Shown: positions 16,159 through 24,690, counted from the first letter of the stretch. The stretch: DNA of 64,000 nucleotides from Edwardsiella anguillarum (GCF_008801815.1 NZ_VZOX01000017.1); one strand, 5' to 3'. Made by a program: numbers and translations. The notes: generated by a model not told the origin, from the sequence alone.

Positions 16159-16944
16159 ATGGGAAAAGTAATTAGTTTCTCCAACCAGAAAGGCGGGGTT
16201 GGTAAGAGCACCCTCTGTATCCAACAAGCATTTTATTTGACTCTGATAGAAAAGAAGAAAGTGCTGGTGTTGGATATGGATGGACAAGGGAATACCTCTT
16301 CCCGGCTGGCCCCTAGACGATATCTAGAGGATGGCGAGTTTGAGCCGATTCTTTCTGGGACGAAGGCTGCGGAGTTGTTCGCTTATGAACTGGATAAGGT
16401 TGAAGTGATGTCCTGTCCATGTGGTGCTGATCTCATCCATACACCAAAGAATGACTCTGACCTATTCGAAATGGAGGCTATCCCTCTAGGTCAGGCGATG
16501 AACCCTGCTCGCCATTTGGCTGATTTAATCGAAAACTACGATTACGTGCTGGTGGATTGTCCTCCTGGCCTCGGTAGAAAGCTGGTGGCTGCTCTGGTTA
16601 TGTCAACCCATGTAGTATGCCCGGTTAAGCTCTCCGGCTTTTCTGTAGATGGTGTAGAAGGCCTCCTGAATACGATCATTGGTATTCGTGAGGCGTATAA
16701 CCCAGAACTGGAGATCTTGGGGATTGTGATTAACGATATGGATCGTTCTGTTAATCATGAAAAATCGTTGAAGACTTTAGAGGCAACTGTTCCTGAACTT
16801 TTGTTCGAGAATAAGATAATGCACCGTCCGCCGCTGGATAGTGCAATTTCCGAAGGGGTTCCTGTCTGGGAGTTGCGCTATGGACATGTTGCGGCAAAAG
16901 AGGTTCTAGCAGTATTGGCTGAAATTGTTAAAAAGGTGGGCTAA
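16159..16944 (+). CDS. parA: ParA partition ATPase
   Basis: A 262-residue Walker-type ATPase starting at the ATG at 16159, with AGGGG 6 nt upstream; an in-frame GTG at 16153 is less likely. FSNQKGGVGKSTLCIQQ is the deviant Walker A motif with the signature lysine, LVLDMDGQGNTSS is the A-prime motif and YVLVDCPPGLGRK is Walker B. It is the small ParA type without an N-terminal DNA-binding domain, so autoregulation should come from ParB. The next gene begins 3 nt after its stop. Confidence 0.93.
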   Translation: MGKVISFSNQKGGVGKSTLCIQQAFYLTLIEKKKVLVLDMDGQGNTSSRLAPRRYLEDGEFEPILSGTKAAELFAYELDKVEVMSCPCGADLIHTPKNDSDLFEMEAIPLGQAMNPARHLADLIENYDYVLVDCPPGLGRKLVAALVMSTHVVCPVKLSGFSVDGVEGLLNTIIGIREAYNPELEILGIVINDMDRSVNHEKSLKTLEATVPELLFENKIMHRPPLDSAISEGVPVWELRYGHVAAKEVLAVLAEIVKKVG

Positions 16945-16947
16945 GCC

Positions 16948-18201
16948 ATGGCGCTAAAAAATCTAAAAAGCTTATCCGATCTGGCTAAAGCGGCAACTGG
17001 TAAACGAGGCAAGGAGATCCTTGTCGTTCCTGTCGATGATGTTGTATCTAAGGTGCAGGTCAGAAAGCGCTTTCGTAAAATTGAAGAACTCGCGGCTACT
17101 ATACTTACAGATGGGCAGCAATCACCCATTATCGTGTCCCCTAAAAATGAGCATGGTAAGTATGTAATTCAGAAGGGAGAGCGACGTTGGCGAGCCTGTA
17201 AGCACGCTGGAATTGAGACAATCGAGCTGATCATTAATGACCAAGAGTTAAATCCTCTAGACGAAACTGCCGGGGAGCTCATCGAGAACATCCAGCGTGA
17301 TGATCTCACTCCAATGGAGATCGCCCTAGCCTTGAATAAGTTCGTTGAGGATGGATGGTCGCAGCGAAAGATTGGTGAACGTATTGGCAAGAGTGTTTCG
17401 TTTGTCTCGACACATCTGTCCTTACTGAAACTGCCTATGTGTGTGCAAGAACTGTATGAACATGACATGTGTTCTGACATCGAAACACTAAACAACTTGC
17501 GACTGTTGTTTGATCTAGATGAGTCTCGGTGTCAAACAGTCTGTTCTGCTGCTCTGAGTGACGGTATCTCTCGCAAGCAGAGTAGAGAGTATTTAACCGA
17601 TGCTAAGGTTGCTTTGCTGAAGCTTCCTGACTGTGTGCAAGACGTCTATGAAAAGGGATTATGTACTGATGTTGATACCTTGAAAAATCTTGGTCTCTTG
17701 TTCGATGTGGATGAGAATCGCTGCCGTACTGTTTGTGCTGTAGCTTTGACCGATGGGATATCCAGTAAACAAAGTTTGGAGATCTTGAATGATGCCAAGC
17801 GTGTTAAGGAGGATATTCATAATTCTGGCTCTACTGAGCATCGAGGCATGGATCAGAATATCACTCATACTGGTGTAGAATTAGGTTCTGAATCAGGTTC
17901 TGAATCAGGTTCTGAATCAGGTTCTGAATCAGGTTCTGCACCGGAGACTAACCCTGATTTGAGTAGTGGTGTAGTAACTCCGTCGCCTAAGAGCAAAGAG
18001 TGGAAGAATGCCCGTGCGGAAAATTTGATCTTTACTGTCAGTGTAGAGCTAGATGGTGAGATGAAGCGCGGTATTATCATGACAGAACGAGTGTCGTTGT
18101 CTCCAGCAATGGCTTGCGTGAAAATACTGGATAACAGTGGTAAAGAGAAGCATGTCATGGTGCCGGTGTCAGACATCCAGCTTCTGGCTATCGAAGGTTA
18201 A
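16948..18201 (+). CDS. parB: KorB-like ParB with a duplicated central domain
   Basis: A 417-residue protein. The N-terminal ParB domain contains VRKRFRKIEELAATI, SPIIV, VIQKGERRWRACKHAGI and ENIQRDDLTPMEIA. The helix-turn-helix is GERIGKSVSFVSTHLSLL. Two tandem copies of a 60-residue unit follow (LLKLPMCVQELYEHDMCSD and LLKLPDCVQDVYEKGLCTD, each ending GIS-K-Q-S), then a GSES repeat linker at about 311-330, and a C-terminal beta-rich domain like that of KorB. In RK2, KorB is both centromere-binding protein and global repressor. The dispersed TTTCACATGTGAAA sites suggest the same double role here. Confidence 0.85.
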   Translation: MALKNLKSLSDLAKAATGKRGKEILVVPVDDVVSKVQVRKRFRKIEELAATILTDGQQSPIIVSPKNEHGKYVIQKGERRWRACKHAGIETIELIINDQELNPLDETAGELIENIQRDDLTPMEIALALNKFVEDGWSQRKIGERIGKSVSFVSTHLSLLKLPMCVQELYEHDMCSDIETLNNLRLLFDLDESRCQTVCSAALSDGISRKQSREYLTDAKVALLKLPDCVQDVYEKGLCTDVDTLKNLGLLFDVDENRCRTVCAVALTDGISSKQSLEILNDAKRVKEDIHNSGSTEHRGMDQNITHTGVELGSESGSESGSESGSESGSAPETNPDLSSGVVTPSPKSKEWKNARAENLIFTVSVELDGEMKRGIIMTERVSLSPAMACVKILDNSGKEKHVMVPVSDIQLLAIEG

Positions 18202-18211
18202 TAACAGGATT

Positions 18212-18236
18212 AGGCCCAACTTATTTGGTTGGGCCT
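18212..18236 (+). terminator. Hairpin after parB, possible terminator or leader structure
   Basis: AGGCCCAAC (18212-18220) and GTTGGGCCT (18228-18236) pair perfectly over 9 bp. No T-run follows, so it may mainly be a leader hairpin for the next gene 23 nt later. Confidence 0.5.
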
Positions 18237-18258
18237 GAGGAAATAGGTGAAGGTACAT

Positions 18259-18531
18259 ATGAAAATTTCACAGGACATGAAGAGAAAATTTGCATTAGTT
18301 AATGCCCTGTCTAAAGCTGAGAAGCCAAGCCTCCAGGACCTTCACAAGTTTACAGATATCCCAGAGTCAACAATCAAGCGCCAGCTTTCATCGTTACGTG
18401 ATGAGTTTGGAATGAACATCCTGTTTGTTAGAGAGTCAACTGGTGAACGCGGTGCCACTGGATACTATATCCTTACCGATTGGGGGATTTTAGATCGTAA
18501 GGCTTTCATTACCCGATATGGTAATCTTTAG
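18259..18531 (+). CDS. Small winged-helix DNA-binding protein
   Basis: A 90-residue protein from the ATG at 18259 (MKISQDMKRKFALVNALS). SLQDLHKFTDIPESTIKRQL is a helix-turn-helix, followed by the wing region SSLRDEFGMNILFVRES with a GATGYYIL strand, the layout of IclR-like or DeoR-like minimal winged-helix proteins. It lies after parB and before a bidirectional terminator. Probably a plasmid transcriptional regulator; its target is unknown. Confidence 0.68.
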   Translation: MKISQDMKRKFALVNALSKAEKPSLQDLHKFTDIPESTIKRQLSSLRDEFGMNILFVRESTGERGATGYYILTDWGILDRKAFITRYGNL

Positions 18532-18555
18532 TGATTAACATTATGAAGTTAAAGT

Positions 18556-18584
18556 AAAAAACCGACTGTGATAGTCGGTTTTTT
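18556..18584. terminator. Bidirectional terminator between convergent genes
   Basis: AAAAACCGACT and AGTCGGTTTTTT around a GTGAT loop. It serves the + gene ending at 18531 and the - gene ending at 18590. Confidence 0.88.
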
Positions 18585-18589
18585 CATAC

Positions 18590-19222
18590 TTAGATACAGT
18601 GGCTCAATGTGTGGGGAGGTTGTTCCGCATAATAGGATACTCCTTTGGTTTGTCGCGAGATTGTATTGATACAGACTATGCTCAAACTCCTGGGAGTAAC
18701 ATCACGTGACTCAAAGTAGTGTAGTAGCTGGATCAGGCAGGATTTGATCATCAGTGGGTCAATGTCTTCTAGATTGATTGATAGATGCCTTATAGCTTCG
18801 GTTCCACTTTCTTTGATCCGGTTTTCCATCCACTGGATAGTATTGATGCCAGATCCACAACATGGTTCGTAGAAGTCATTCCCATCTCTATTGTTCACAA
18901 GTTGGGAAAGCAGTAAGCCAACCTCGGGGGGGGTAGGGAAGTAGCTTGTCCCTTTATGATGCAAGCCGAACATACTGAGTATGTATCCTAGCGCGTCATT
19001 GGTTGGGTAGAGCTTCATTGTGGACGATAGAGTATGCGAAAGTTCTATGGCTACACTGTTCAATTCATCAGGGATTACTTCTTGAGGGGGGTATAGCCTT
19101 GTTTGGAGGTAAGCCCAGTTATCGATGAATGCCTCAATGAATCTATTCGTCCCCATACGATAGCGTGATTGCTCAATAAGGCTTATTGCCTTTGCTCTTA
19201 AAGCAGCAAGCTGAGCAGACAT
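18590..19222 (-). CDS. N6-adenine methyltransferase-like protein lacking a visible NPPY motif
   Basis: A 210-residue protein from the ATG at 19222 (AGGAG 6 nt upstream); an ATG at 19243 adds 7 residues. GTSYFPTPPEVGLLLSQLV and FYEPCCGSGINTI are the target-region start and the SAM-binding motif I of HsdM-type enzymes, and LSINLEDIDPLMIKSCL resembles motif II. The catalytic (D/N)PP(Y/F) motif expected about 60-70 residues later is absent; instead there is SIVCINTISRQTKG. It may be a non-catalytic SAM-binding or antirestriction-like protein, or a degenerate enzyme. Confidence 0.7.
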   Translation of the reverse strand: MSAQLAALRAKAISLIEQSRYRMGTNRFIEAFIDNWAYLQTRLYPPQEVIPDELNSVAIELSHTLSSTMKLYPTNDALGYILSMFGLHHKGTSYFPTPPEVGLLLSQLVNNRDGNDFYEPCCGSGINTIQWMENRIKESGTEAIRHLSINLEDIDPLMIKSCLIQLLHYFESRDVTPRSLSIVCINTISRQTKGVSYYAEQPPHTLSHCI

Positions 19223-19263
19223 ATTGGCTCCTATTTTTGTCATGAGAAAACAATCTGACCAAT

Positions 19264-19282
19264 CCCCCAGACGCCCTGGGGG
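19264..19282 (-). promoter_or_regulatory. Leader hairpin before the methyltransferase-like gene
   Basis: CCCCCAG (19264-19270) and CTGGGGG (19276-19282) form a perfect 7-bp stem. On the minus strand an ATTGG just after it can pair with CCAAT directly after the GGAG of the next gene, the two-hairpin leader arrangement seen at 53-63 kb. Confidence 0.45.
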
Positions 19283-19295
19283 AATAAGAGATTAG

Positions 19296-19538
19296 TTATG
19301 AATGCTTCGCGCTAATTTGGGAGCAGCACATTTTTGCTATTGCTTCACCACACCACTCAGGCATTGTCCGTAAGAGAGGAATAACCTGTTCGGCAGGCAT
19401 CTGAGGAAGGTCCGACAAACGGACTTTGAGAAGTGGCACAGTTTGTTCTATCGGCGCAATCAGTGGGTTCAACTCGAAGAGTGTTTCGAGGTTGCTAATT
19501 AGACTAACGCTTGTGTTTATCGTAGACTGGACTTGCAT
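19296..19538 (-). CDS. Small protein, unknown function
   Basis: An 80-residue protein from the ATG at 19538 (MQVQSTINTSVSLISNLETL), chosen because GGAG lies 6 nt upstream; the longer frame back to 19607 runs through a hairpin and has no ribosome site. It has a proline- and leucine-rich middle (APIEQTVPLLKVRLSDLPQM) and a C-terminal CGEAIAKMCCSQ. It is the first gene of a two-gene minus-strand unit with the methyltransferase-like gene. Not recognised. Confidence 0.5.
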   Translation of the reverse strand: MQVQSTINTSVSLISNLETLFELNPLIAPIEQTVPLLKVRLSDLPQMPAEQVIPLLRTMPEWCGEAIAKMCCSQISAKHS

Positions 19539-19568
19539 AGTAACTCCGTCGCATTGAGTGATATGTGG

Positions 19569-19588
19569 CCCCCTGCTGCAACAGGGGG
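19569..19588 (-). promoter_or_regulatory. Leader hairpin before the 80-residue gene
   Basis: CCCCCTG and CAGGGGG form a 7-bp stem with a 6-nt loop. On the minus strand ACTC further down can pair with GAGT that overlaps the GGAG ribosome site, again a two-hairpin leader. Confidence 0.45.
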
Positions 19589-19610
19589 TTTTCTTTCTCC
19601 GTATCAAAAA

Positions 19611-19665
19611 ATACTATTTATAGTATCAAAAATCAATACCGTAAACATACGGATAACCCGTATGT
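19611..19665. promoter_or_regulatory. Two operator-like dyads between divergent units
   Basis: ATACTAT-TT-ATAGTAT at 19611-19626 and ACATACGG-ATAAC-CCGTATGT at 19645-19665 are two inverted repeats in the divergent promoter region. They probably bind regulators of the minus-strand pair; which ones is unknown. Confidence 0.45.
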
Positions 19666-19715
19666 TGAATGTGATTGATAATCACTGATTGCCCCTAATT
19701 CTGTTGAAATTGTAA

Positions 19716-19776
19716 ACGAAACGGTTGCAAGGGCCCTTCGTTTCGCTATACTGACGGTAGCGTCAACTTTGACGTT
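19716..19776 (+). promoter_or_regulatory. Sigma70-type promoter with dyads, for the 19821 gene
   Basis: TTGCAA (19725-19730) and TATACT (19747-19752) are separated by 16 bp. An inverted repeat ACGAAAC/CGTTTCG flanks the spacer, and a palindrome CGTCAACTTTGACG lies just downstream near 19761-19774. Confidence 0.65.
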
Positions 19777-19820
19777 ATTATCGCTTATATGAAGACTTTG
19801 GATTGATGACGGAGGTGATT

Positions 19821-20177
19821 ATGATTACTCATACACCATACACTATCGGTAAACGCTATGACCTGTTGGGTCGCTTTCGCGTGCCGGGTGTTCCGGGGGA
19901 ATTCGAAGTTCGTTTTAACAAAGAGCGTGTTAAACGCCCTTTATTAATCGTTGTTCATGATAAGTGGCAGCAAGCAGATCGTCGTGAGCAGATTGCACCC
20001 TTGATGGTTCTCCAGTATGAGGCTGACGGACGTGAGAAGTGCATTGAGCAGATTGATGCTGATGCCGTTCCTGCGGGTGATCTGAATTTTTCCAACATTC
20101 TAAAAAGTCAGGCTGTTGAGCTTTGCAGGAAGTTAGTGGGATGGAACTCATTAGGTCATGTCGCCGCTTATAATTGA
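19821..20177 (+). CDS. Small protein, unknown function
   Basis: A 118-residue protein from the ATG at 19821 (MITHTPYTIGKRYDLLGRF), chosen for GGAGGT 5 nt upstream. It has a beta-rich N-terminus (VPGVPGEFEVRF, PLLIVVHDKW) and no membrane segment. It overlaps the start of the next gene by 20 bp, so both are probably made together. Not recognised. Confidence 0.6.
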   Translation: MITHTPYTIGKRYDLLGRFRVPGVPGEFEVRFNKERVKRPLLIVVHDKWQQADRREQIAPLMVLQYEADGREKCIEQIDADAVPAGDLNFSNILKSQAVELCRKLVGWNSLGHVAAYN

Positions 20178-20793
20178 AGAGCACGAAAAAAATTTAATTT
20201 GGCCTGATGACATAGATGACAGTCAGGCCTATCAAGATTTAACTCCTATCACTGATAATGTCGGTGATCAGCATCGTGTTGTTCTCGAAGAGGATCTTGG
20301 GATGTCGCGGTTGTATCTGCGCCATGTTCCATCAGATCAGATTTCAGCAAATGTCGTACTTGAGTTTTGTCCCGTCACTCCTAACGGTTTCCCCCAGCCA
20401 AGCCCACAGGTGACTTCTGTCTATGTTCATGAGGATTATCGAGGCGCTAAGCTTGCTATGCGCATCTATCGACTTGTTATGAGCCATTACGGAGCAATAA
20501 TTAGCGATACCCATCAAACCACTGGTGGTGCTCTGATCTGGTTACGAATGGTTAGAGAAGATAGTGTTCTGATAAACATCATGCAGGTTCAAGAAGATGG
20601 GAGTTTAGAATACCGTTACTCTAATGGTGAGCCGGAGGCTTACCAGGGTGATAGTGATGCTCTTGAGGCTGTTGCTCAGACTATCTGGGGAGGGCCGGAA
20701 GAAGTGATCGCTCCCCTAGATTTTGAAATCCTAGGGTTTACACCAGCTCATGTGACGAGAGAGTCCGTCGTACTGGCCGCACGTATCGTATAG
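20158..20793 (+). CDS. GNAT-like acetyltransferase-fold protein
   Basis: A 211-residue protein. QVTSVYVHEDYRGAKLAMRI followed by YRLVMSHYGAIISD looks like GNAT motif A, and TTGGALIWLRM like motif B, in the form seen in phage and plasmid proteins of unknown substrate. The N- and C-terminal parts are acidic. It overlaps the upstream gene. The fold assignment is by visual pattern, and the role (modification or antirestriction) is unknown. Confidence 0.55.
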   Translation: MSPLIIEEHEKNLIWPDDIDDSQAYQDLTPITDNVGDQHRVVLEEDLGMSRLYLRHVPSDQISANVVLEFCPVTPNGFPQPSPQVTSVYVHEDYRGAKLAMRIYRLVMSHYGAIISDTHQTTGGALIWLRMVREDSVLINIMQVQEDGSLEYRYSNGEPEAYQGDSDALEAVAQTIWGGPEEVIAPLDFEILGFTPAHVTRESVVLAARIV

Positions 20794-20841
20794 TCTTTAC
20801 TCCCCACTTCAATGTCCTTTCCTTACTCCCTTGATTCCGAC

Positions 20842-20915
20842 TTTCACATGTGAAAATCGATAGGGTGTAGATACATCTTGGCTTGGGTATGATAAGTGGA
20901 GTTTCACATGTGAAA
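20842..20915. promoter_or_regulatory. Two TTTCACATGTGAAA operators
   Basis: Exact palindromes at 20842-20855 and 20902-20915, 60 bp apart, in the gap before the 20959 gene. Probably repress or partition through the KorB-like ParB. Confidence 0.7.
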
Positions 20916-20958
20916 CCCTTTCTTTTTTACGAGCTTTAGTGGGTCTAGGTGATGGATT

Positions 20959-21582
20959 ATGAGTGTATGGGGATCGATAGCTTCTACGGTGGCCGGTGCT
21001 GCAATAGCCATATGCGTTAGTTGGCAAAATCATTATCTCACTAACAAAAGAGAGAGGATGATACGTGATCAGAAAGAGTACGAGGAGTTGCTGTTTATAG
21101 GAACAGAGTTGATATTCTCTCTTGAGAGTTATGTACGAGCGTGTTTGGATATCGCTACCGACTACAGAGATATAGAGCAAGACGGGAGAACTCGAACAAC
21201 TATAGGCACTCCCATAATCTCCTTTGATGATATTTCAGGCAATTGGCGTGTTTTATCGGCATCTCTTATGTATCGCATACGAGAGCTGCCGTTCCTACAA
21301 AACGAGATAGAAAGCCTCATACATGATGAGGCGGATCATGATTCGGAATATGCTTTTCATGTGATGCGATGTCAGTATGCCAAGCTAGCGGTTAGAGGCT
21401 TAATCCTATCTAAGCAGCTTCGTGCAGAGATTAAAAAATTAGCCCAATCTAATAAACCTCATGATAAAAAAGCTCGCCTTCCCGATCCTAGCTATGGGAA
21501 GAACTTTGATGTAAGAGTTTGGCAAGCTTGGCGTCGGGCAGCTAATGCTCGGAGACAGTACAGCCGTGATTTGTGTGTTTAG
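20959..21582 (+). CDS. Membrane-anchored helical protein, unknown function
   Basis: A 207-residue protein with an N-terminal membrane helix (VWGSIASTVAGAAIAICVSW) followed by a long charged helical cytoplasmic part (RERMIRDQKEYEELLFIGTE) and a basic C-terminus (ARRQYSRD). Such one-helix proteins with long alpha-helical domains are common on phages and plasmids; I do not know its role. Two palindromic operators lie just upstream, so it is likely under ParB control. Confidence 0.6.
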   Translation: MSVWGSIASTVAGAAIAICVSWQNHYLTNKRERMIRDQKEYEELLFIGTELIFSLESYVRACLDIATDYRDIEQDGRTRTTIGTPIISFDDISGNWRVLSASLMYRIRELPFLQNEIESLIHDEADHDSEYAFHVMRCQYAKLAVRGLILSKQLRAEIKKLAQSNKPHDKKARLPDPSYGKNFDVRVWQAWRRAANARRQYSRDLCV

Positions 21583-21618
21583 GATAGAGCCACGTTCGCG
21601 GCTCTACTGTGCGGCATA

Positions 21619-23811
21619 TTAAGAGGGGCTATCTGACTTTTTAAACGGTAGGGTTCCTTTGCAGCTTGGGTATGTTGAACATCCCCAAAATTTTGATGCT
21701 CGCTTTTTCCCTGGTGCTTTCCCTTTTTTTAGTTTCATAACACTGCCGCAGTTAGGACAGTTAGGGCAGTTCTCTTCCTCAATACGTTGTTCTGGTTTCC
21801 CTCGATTATCTGGGTATGTCTTTTTGCATGTGACATTTTGGCATCCCCAGAAAAACCCATTTTTCCCTTTTATTCTGTGTAGTTCTCCACCACAGTTAAA
21901 GCAGTCATATGTTGGGGGCTTCGCGGTAGCAAAAGCCTTATCCATTGCGCCTCCCTTCTTTGAGAGAGCTGGTGCCACATTTTTGAGCTGCTCAACGATC
22001 TGACAAGTCCAAGACATGATTTGTTTCATGAAGACAGACATGTTTCCTGATCCAGAGGCGATCTTCTCTAGCTCTTGCTCCCAAGCCGCTGTCATACCAG
22101 GAGATTTGATGGCCGGAGGGAGCACCGCTATCAGCGCGTGTGCCTTGTCAGTTGCAATTAAGTTTTTTTTCTGGCGACTAAAATACCCCTTATCAACAGC
22201 GCCTTGAATAATACTGGCTCGTGTAGCTGGTGTTCCTAGCCCCGCAGTGTCTCTTAGAATCTGTTTGAACTTCTCCTCAGTCACAAATTTGGCAATATTC
22301 TCCATCGCAGATAACAATGTTGCCTCAGTAAAGTGTGGAGGAGGGCGAGTCATCTTGTTTGCTAGCTCAGCGTTATTCAAGCGAGCTGGCTCACCTTGGC
22401 TTACGTGGGGGAGCTTCTCCTGTTCGATGGGCCTGTCATCGCTGTCGTTTTCGCCTTGAGGATCACTTTCATCCTCAGAAGTGAAGAGCACTTTCCATCC
22501 TTGTTTAGTCGGCGTTTTCCCCGAGGTATTGAAGAAATGATGCCCACATTGCACCTCAATTTTTGTCTTGGAGAATTCGAACTCACTATAAAATTGAGCA
22601 ATGTAGAAGCGACGAATAATATCGTATAGGTTATATTCAATCTCACTCATTGATGAGATATTGACCTTTGCTGGTGTTGGGATAATCGCGTGATGCGCTG
22701 TAACTGCTGCGTCGTTAAATACCCGTGCTTTACGATGTGGATTAGTACCAGCCACCAGCCCAGAGACATTGTTATCGGAGAGAATTAGCGCTTGTAGGAT
22801 ATCTGGGATGTCTCCTTTTTGGCTTTCAGGTAAGTATCGACTATCTGTTCGTGGATAAGTTGTTGCTTTGTGAGTTTCATATAAAGCTTGGGCAGCGTTC
22901 AGAACTTGTTGAGCAGTGTAGCCCCAACGGTTACTAGCATATTGCTGTAGGGATGTTAGATCAAAGGGGAGGGGGGCTGACTCTTTTCCTGGTTTTGTCT
23001 CCGCCTTACTAATGATGGCATTCGCTCCATTGATCTGGGAGATTACCTTTTCAGCAAAAGCTTTGTTGATACAACGTCCTTGTTCATCACTGCACTCATC
23101 TGGAGGTGTCCATTGGGCGGTGAACTGCCCGTTTTGTACGGAAACACACACACCCATAGTCCAGTATGGAGATGGCGTAAAAGCTGAGATATCTCGATCT
23201 CGTTGGCAAACTAAGGATATCGTTGGAGTGATAACCCTTCCAACGTGAAGGACTTGTTTGTATCCAACGTTACGGGCGAGAACTGAATAGAGCCGACTTG
23301 TATTGATGCCCACCAGCCAGTCAGCTCTTTGTCGAGCAAGAGCTGCATAATAGAGAGGAAGTGTCTCTGAACCATCTTTGATCTGAGCTAGTGCTTTTCT
23401 AATGCTGGCTTCATCGAGAGCTCTTAGGCACACTCTGCGGATCGGACCAGCGTAGTGAAACCTGTCTAGTAATGAACGAGCGATAGATTCACCTTCTCGA
23501 TCATAGTCGGTAGATATATAGATGGTCTTGGCCTTTTTAACTAGGTGCTCAATTGCTTTATATTGTTTTATTGAGTTTTTTCTAACGTTATACATCCATG
23601 TCGTAGGCGTTATAGGTAATGTCTCAAGAGACCAAGACTTAAATTTTTCGTCGTAGTCTTCCGGCATGAAAAGCTCAAGCAAATGACCTACTGCCCAAGT
23701 TATGACAGTATTCCCCCCATCATGTAGGAAGCCTTCTCCTCGTTGGCGAGCATTTAGTACCTCTGCCAGATCTTTCGCTTGAGAGGGTTTTTCACAGATA
23801 TAGAGATCCAT
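21619..23811 (-). CDS. topB: DNA topoisomerase III
   Basis: A type IA topoisomerase of 730 residues. Features in order: Toprim domain with CEKPSQAKDLAEVL (Glu7) and STDYDREGESIAR (101-108), the decatenation-type core, catalytic Tyr319 in TTYPRTDSRYLP, and two C-terminal zinc ribbons (CFNCGGELH to CQNVTCKKTYP; CPNCGSVMKL to CSTYPSCKG). Plasmid-coded TopB/TraE proteins help separate or process transferring DNA. It overlaps the small gene upstream by one base and its ribosome site lies in that gene's end. Confidence 0.95.
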   Translation of the reverse strand: MDLYICEKPSQAKDLAEVLNARQRGEGFLHDGGNTVITWAVGHLLELFMPEDYDEKFKSWSLETLPITPTTWMYNVRKNSIKQYKAIEHLVKKAKTIYISTDYDREGESIARSLLDRFHYAGPIRRVCLRALDEASIRKALAQIKDGSETLPLYYAALARQRADWLVGINTSRLYSVLARNVGYKQVLHVGRVITPTISLVCQRDRDISAFTPSPYWTMGVCVSVQNGQFTAQWTPPDECSDEQGRCINKAFAEKVISQINGANAIISKAETKPGKESAPLPFDLTSLQQYASNRWGYTAQQVLNAAQALYETHKATTYPRTDSRYLPESQKGDIPDILQALILSDNNVSGLVAGTNPHRKARVFNDAAVTAHHAIIPTPAKVNISSMSEIEYNLYDIIRRFYIAQFYSEFEFSKTKIEVQCGHHFFNTSGKTPTKQGWKVLFTSEDESDPQGENDSDDRPIEQEKLPHVSQGEPARLNNAELANKMTRPPPHFTEATLLSAMENIAKFVTEEKFKQILRDTAGLGTPATRASIIQGAVDKGYFSRQKKNLIATDKAHALIAVLPPAIKSPGMTAAWEQELEKIASGSGNMSVFMKQIMSWTCQIVEQLKNVAPALSKKGGAMDKAFATAKPPTYDCFNCGGELHRIKGKNGFFWGCQNVTCKKTYPDNRGKPEQRIEEENCPNCPNCGSVMKLKKGKAPGKKRASKFWGCSTYPSCKGTLPFKKSDSPS

Positions 23812-24047
23812 TATATTCCTCCACTCATTAAGGAATGTTGCTTGGCTAAGTCAACCCAGTTTTGAGCTAGGCTACTCATTTCGGGGTGGTCTCTAGATAG
23901 GTTATTGAGTACACCTGAAATGACATAGGCTGCTTCTTGGGGACTTTCTCTCAAGCTAGCCTCTTGAAGCATGATGGTTAATGCTTCATAGAGCTTTGCT
24001 TGTTGTTGTTGGATATCGTTGGGAGTGACTATTTGAGAGCTTTGCAT
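23811..24047 (-). CDS. Small helical protein in the topB operon
   Basis: A 78-residue soluble protein, mostly helical and Gln/Leu-rich (NDIQQQQAKLYEALTIMLQE). It starts inside the end of the lipoprotein gene (19-bp overlap) and its stop overlaps the topB start, so the three genes are translationally linked. Not recognised. Confidence 0.6.
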   Translation of the reverse strand: MQSSQIVTPNDIQQQQAKLYEALTIMLQEASLRESPQEAAYVISGVLNNLSRDHPEMSSLAQNWVDLAKQHSLMSGGI

Positions 24048-24610
24048 GGGTTCACCACCGAGAAAGGTCTAACAGAGTTTCGAACGATGCTCCGTTCAGC
24101 GTCTGATATGGGCTTTTTAGTGCAGAAGTGCGTCCAAGCAGTTAGATAATCGTTGTAGCTATGGGAGGGAGGGATGCAACCAGTTAAGGCGTTTCTAGGG
24201 ATGTTGGTTTCTCCTTGGGCTTTTATAAACCGCCAATCATGCTCATCCATCCCTTTTCCGTTGTCACAATATCGTTCCCAGCGGGATAATTCATATAGTG
24301 AGTAACCTTTCCCCTCACTCATGGAGTTGAATAGGCCATTATTACCAGTGTTCTTACGAAGCATACCACCAGTTTGTACTTGAGCATTATTCATCGTTGA
24401 TCCGACATTACCATTGCCGAGTACATGAACATATGCTGGTTGCCGTAGAGCAGCTCCACCTCTACCTATATTGTCCCATGACTGGGACAGCTCTCTTGTG
24501 ACTCGGTTTGGTTTGGTTAGATCCGCAGGGTTTGGCCCCATGTCTTTTTGTTGTTCCGATGCGCACCCGGTAAGAATTAGAGCTCCCAAGGCTACAATCA
24601 GTCGTTTCAT
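24029..24610 (-). CDS. Lipoprotein, unknown function
   Basis: A 193-residue protein with a lipoprotein signal (MKRLIVALGALILTGCAS, lipid-modified Cys16). The mature part has four further cysteines (YCDNG, TGCIPP, HFCTKK, NPCKAL), which may form disulfides. It is divergent from traI and first in an operon with the 78-residue gene and topB. Its place beside the transfer genes suggests a role in the conjugative envelope complex, but that is inference. Confidence 0.75.
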   Translation of the reverse strand: MKRLIVALGALILTGCASEQQKDMGPNPADLTKPNRVTRELSQSWDNIGRGGAALRQPAYVHVLGNGNVGSTMNNAQVQTGGMLRKNTGNNGLFNSMSEGKGYSLYELSRWERYCDNGKGMDEHDWRFIKAQGETNIPRNALTGCIPPSHSYNDYLTAWTHFCTKKPISDAERSIVRNSVRPFSVVNPCKALK

Positions 24611-24690
24611 TGCGTTATCCCTTTCCTAATGTGGTCTGTAGGTATAGTTCCCATTCTAAAAGGGTGGGGCTCGAAAGAAGGCTTCTCAAA

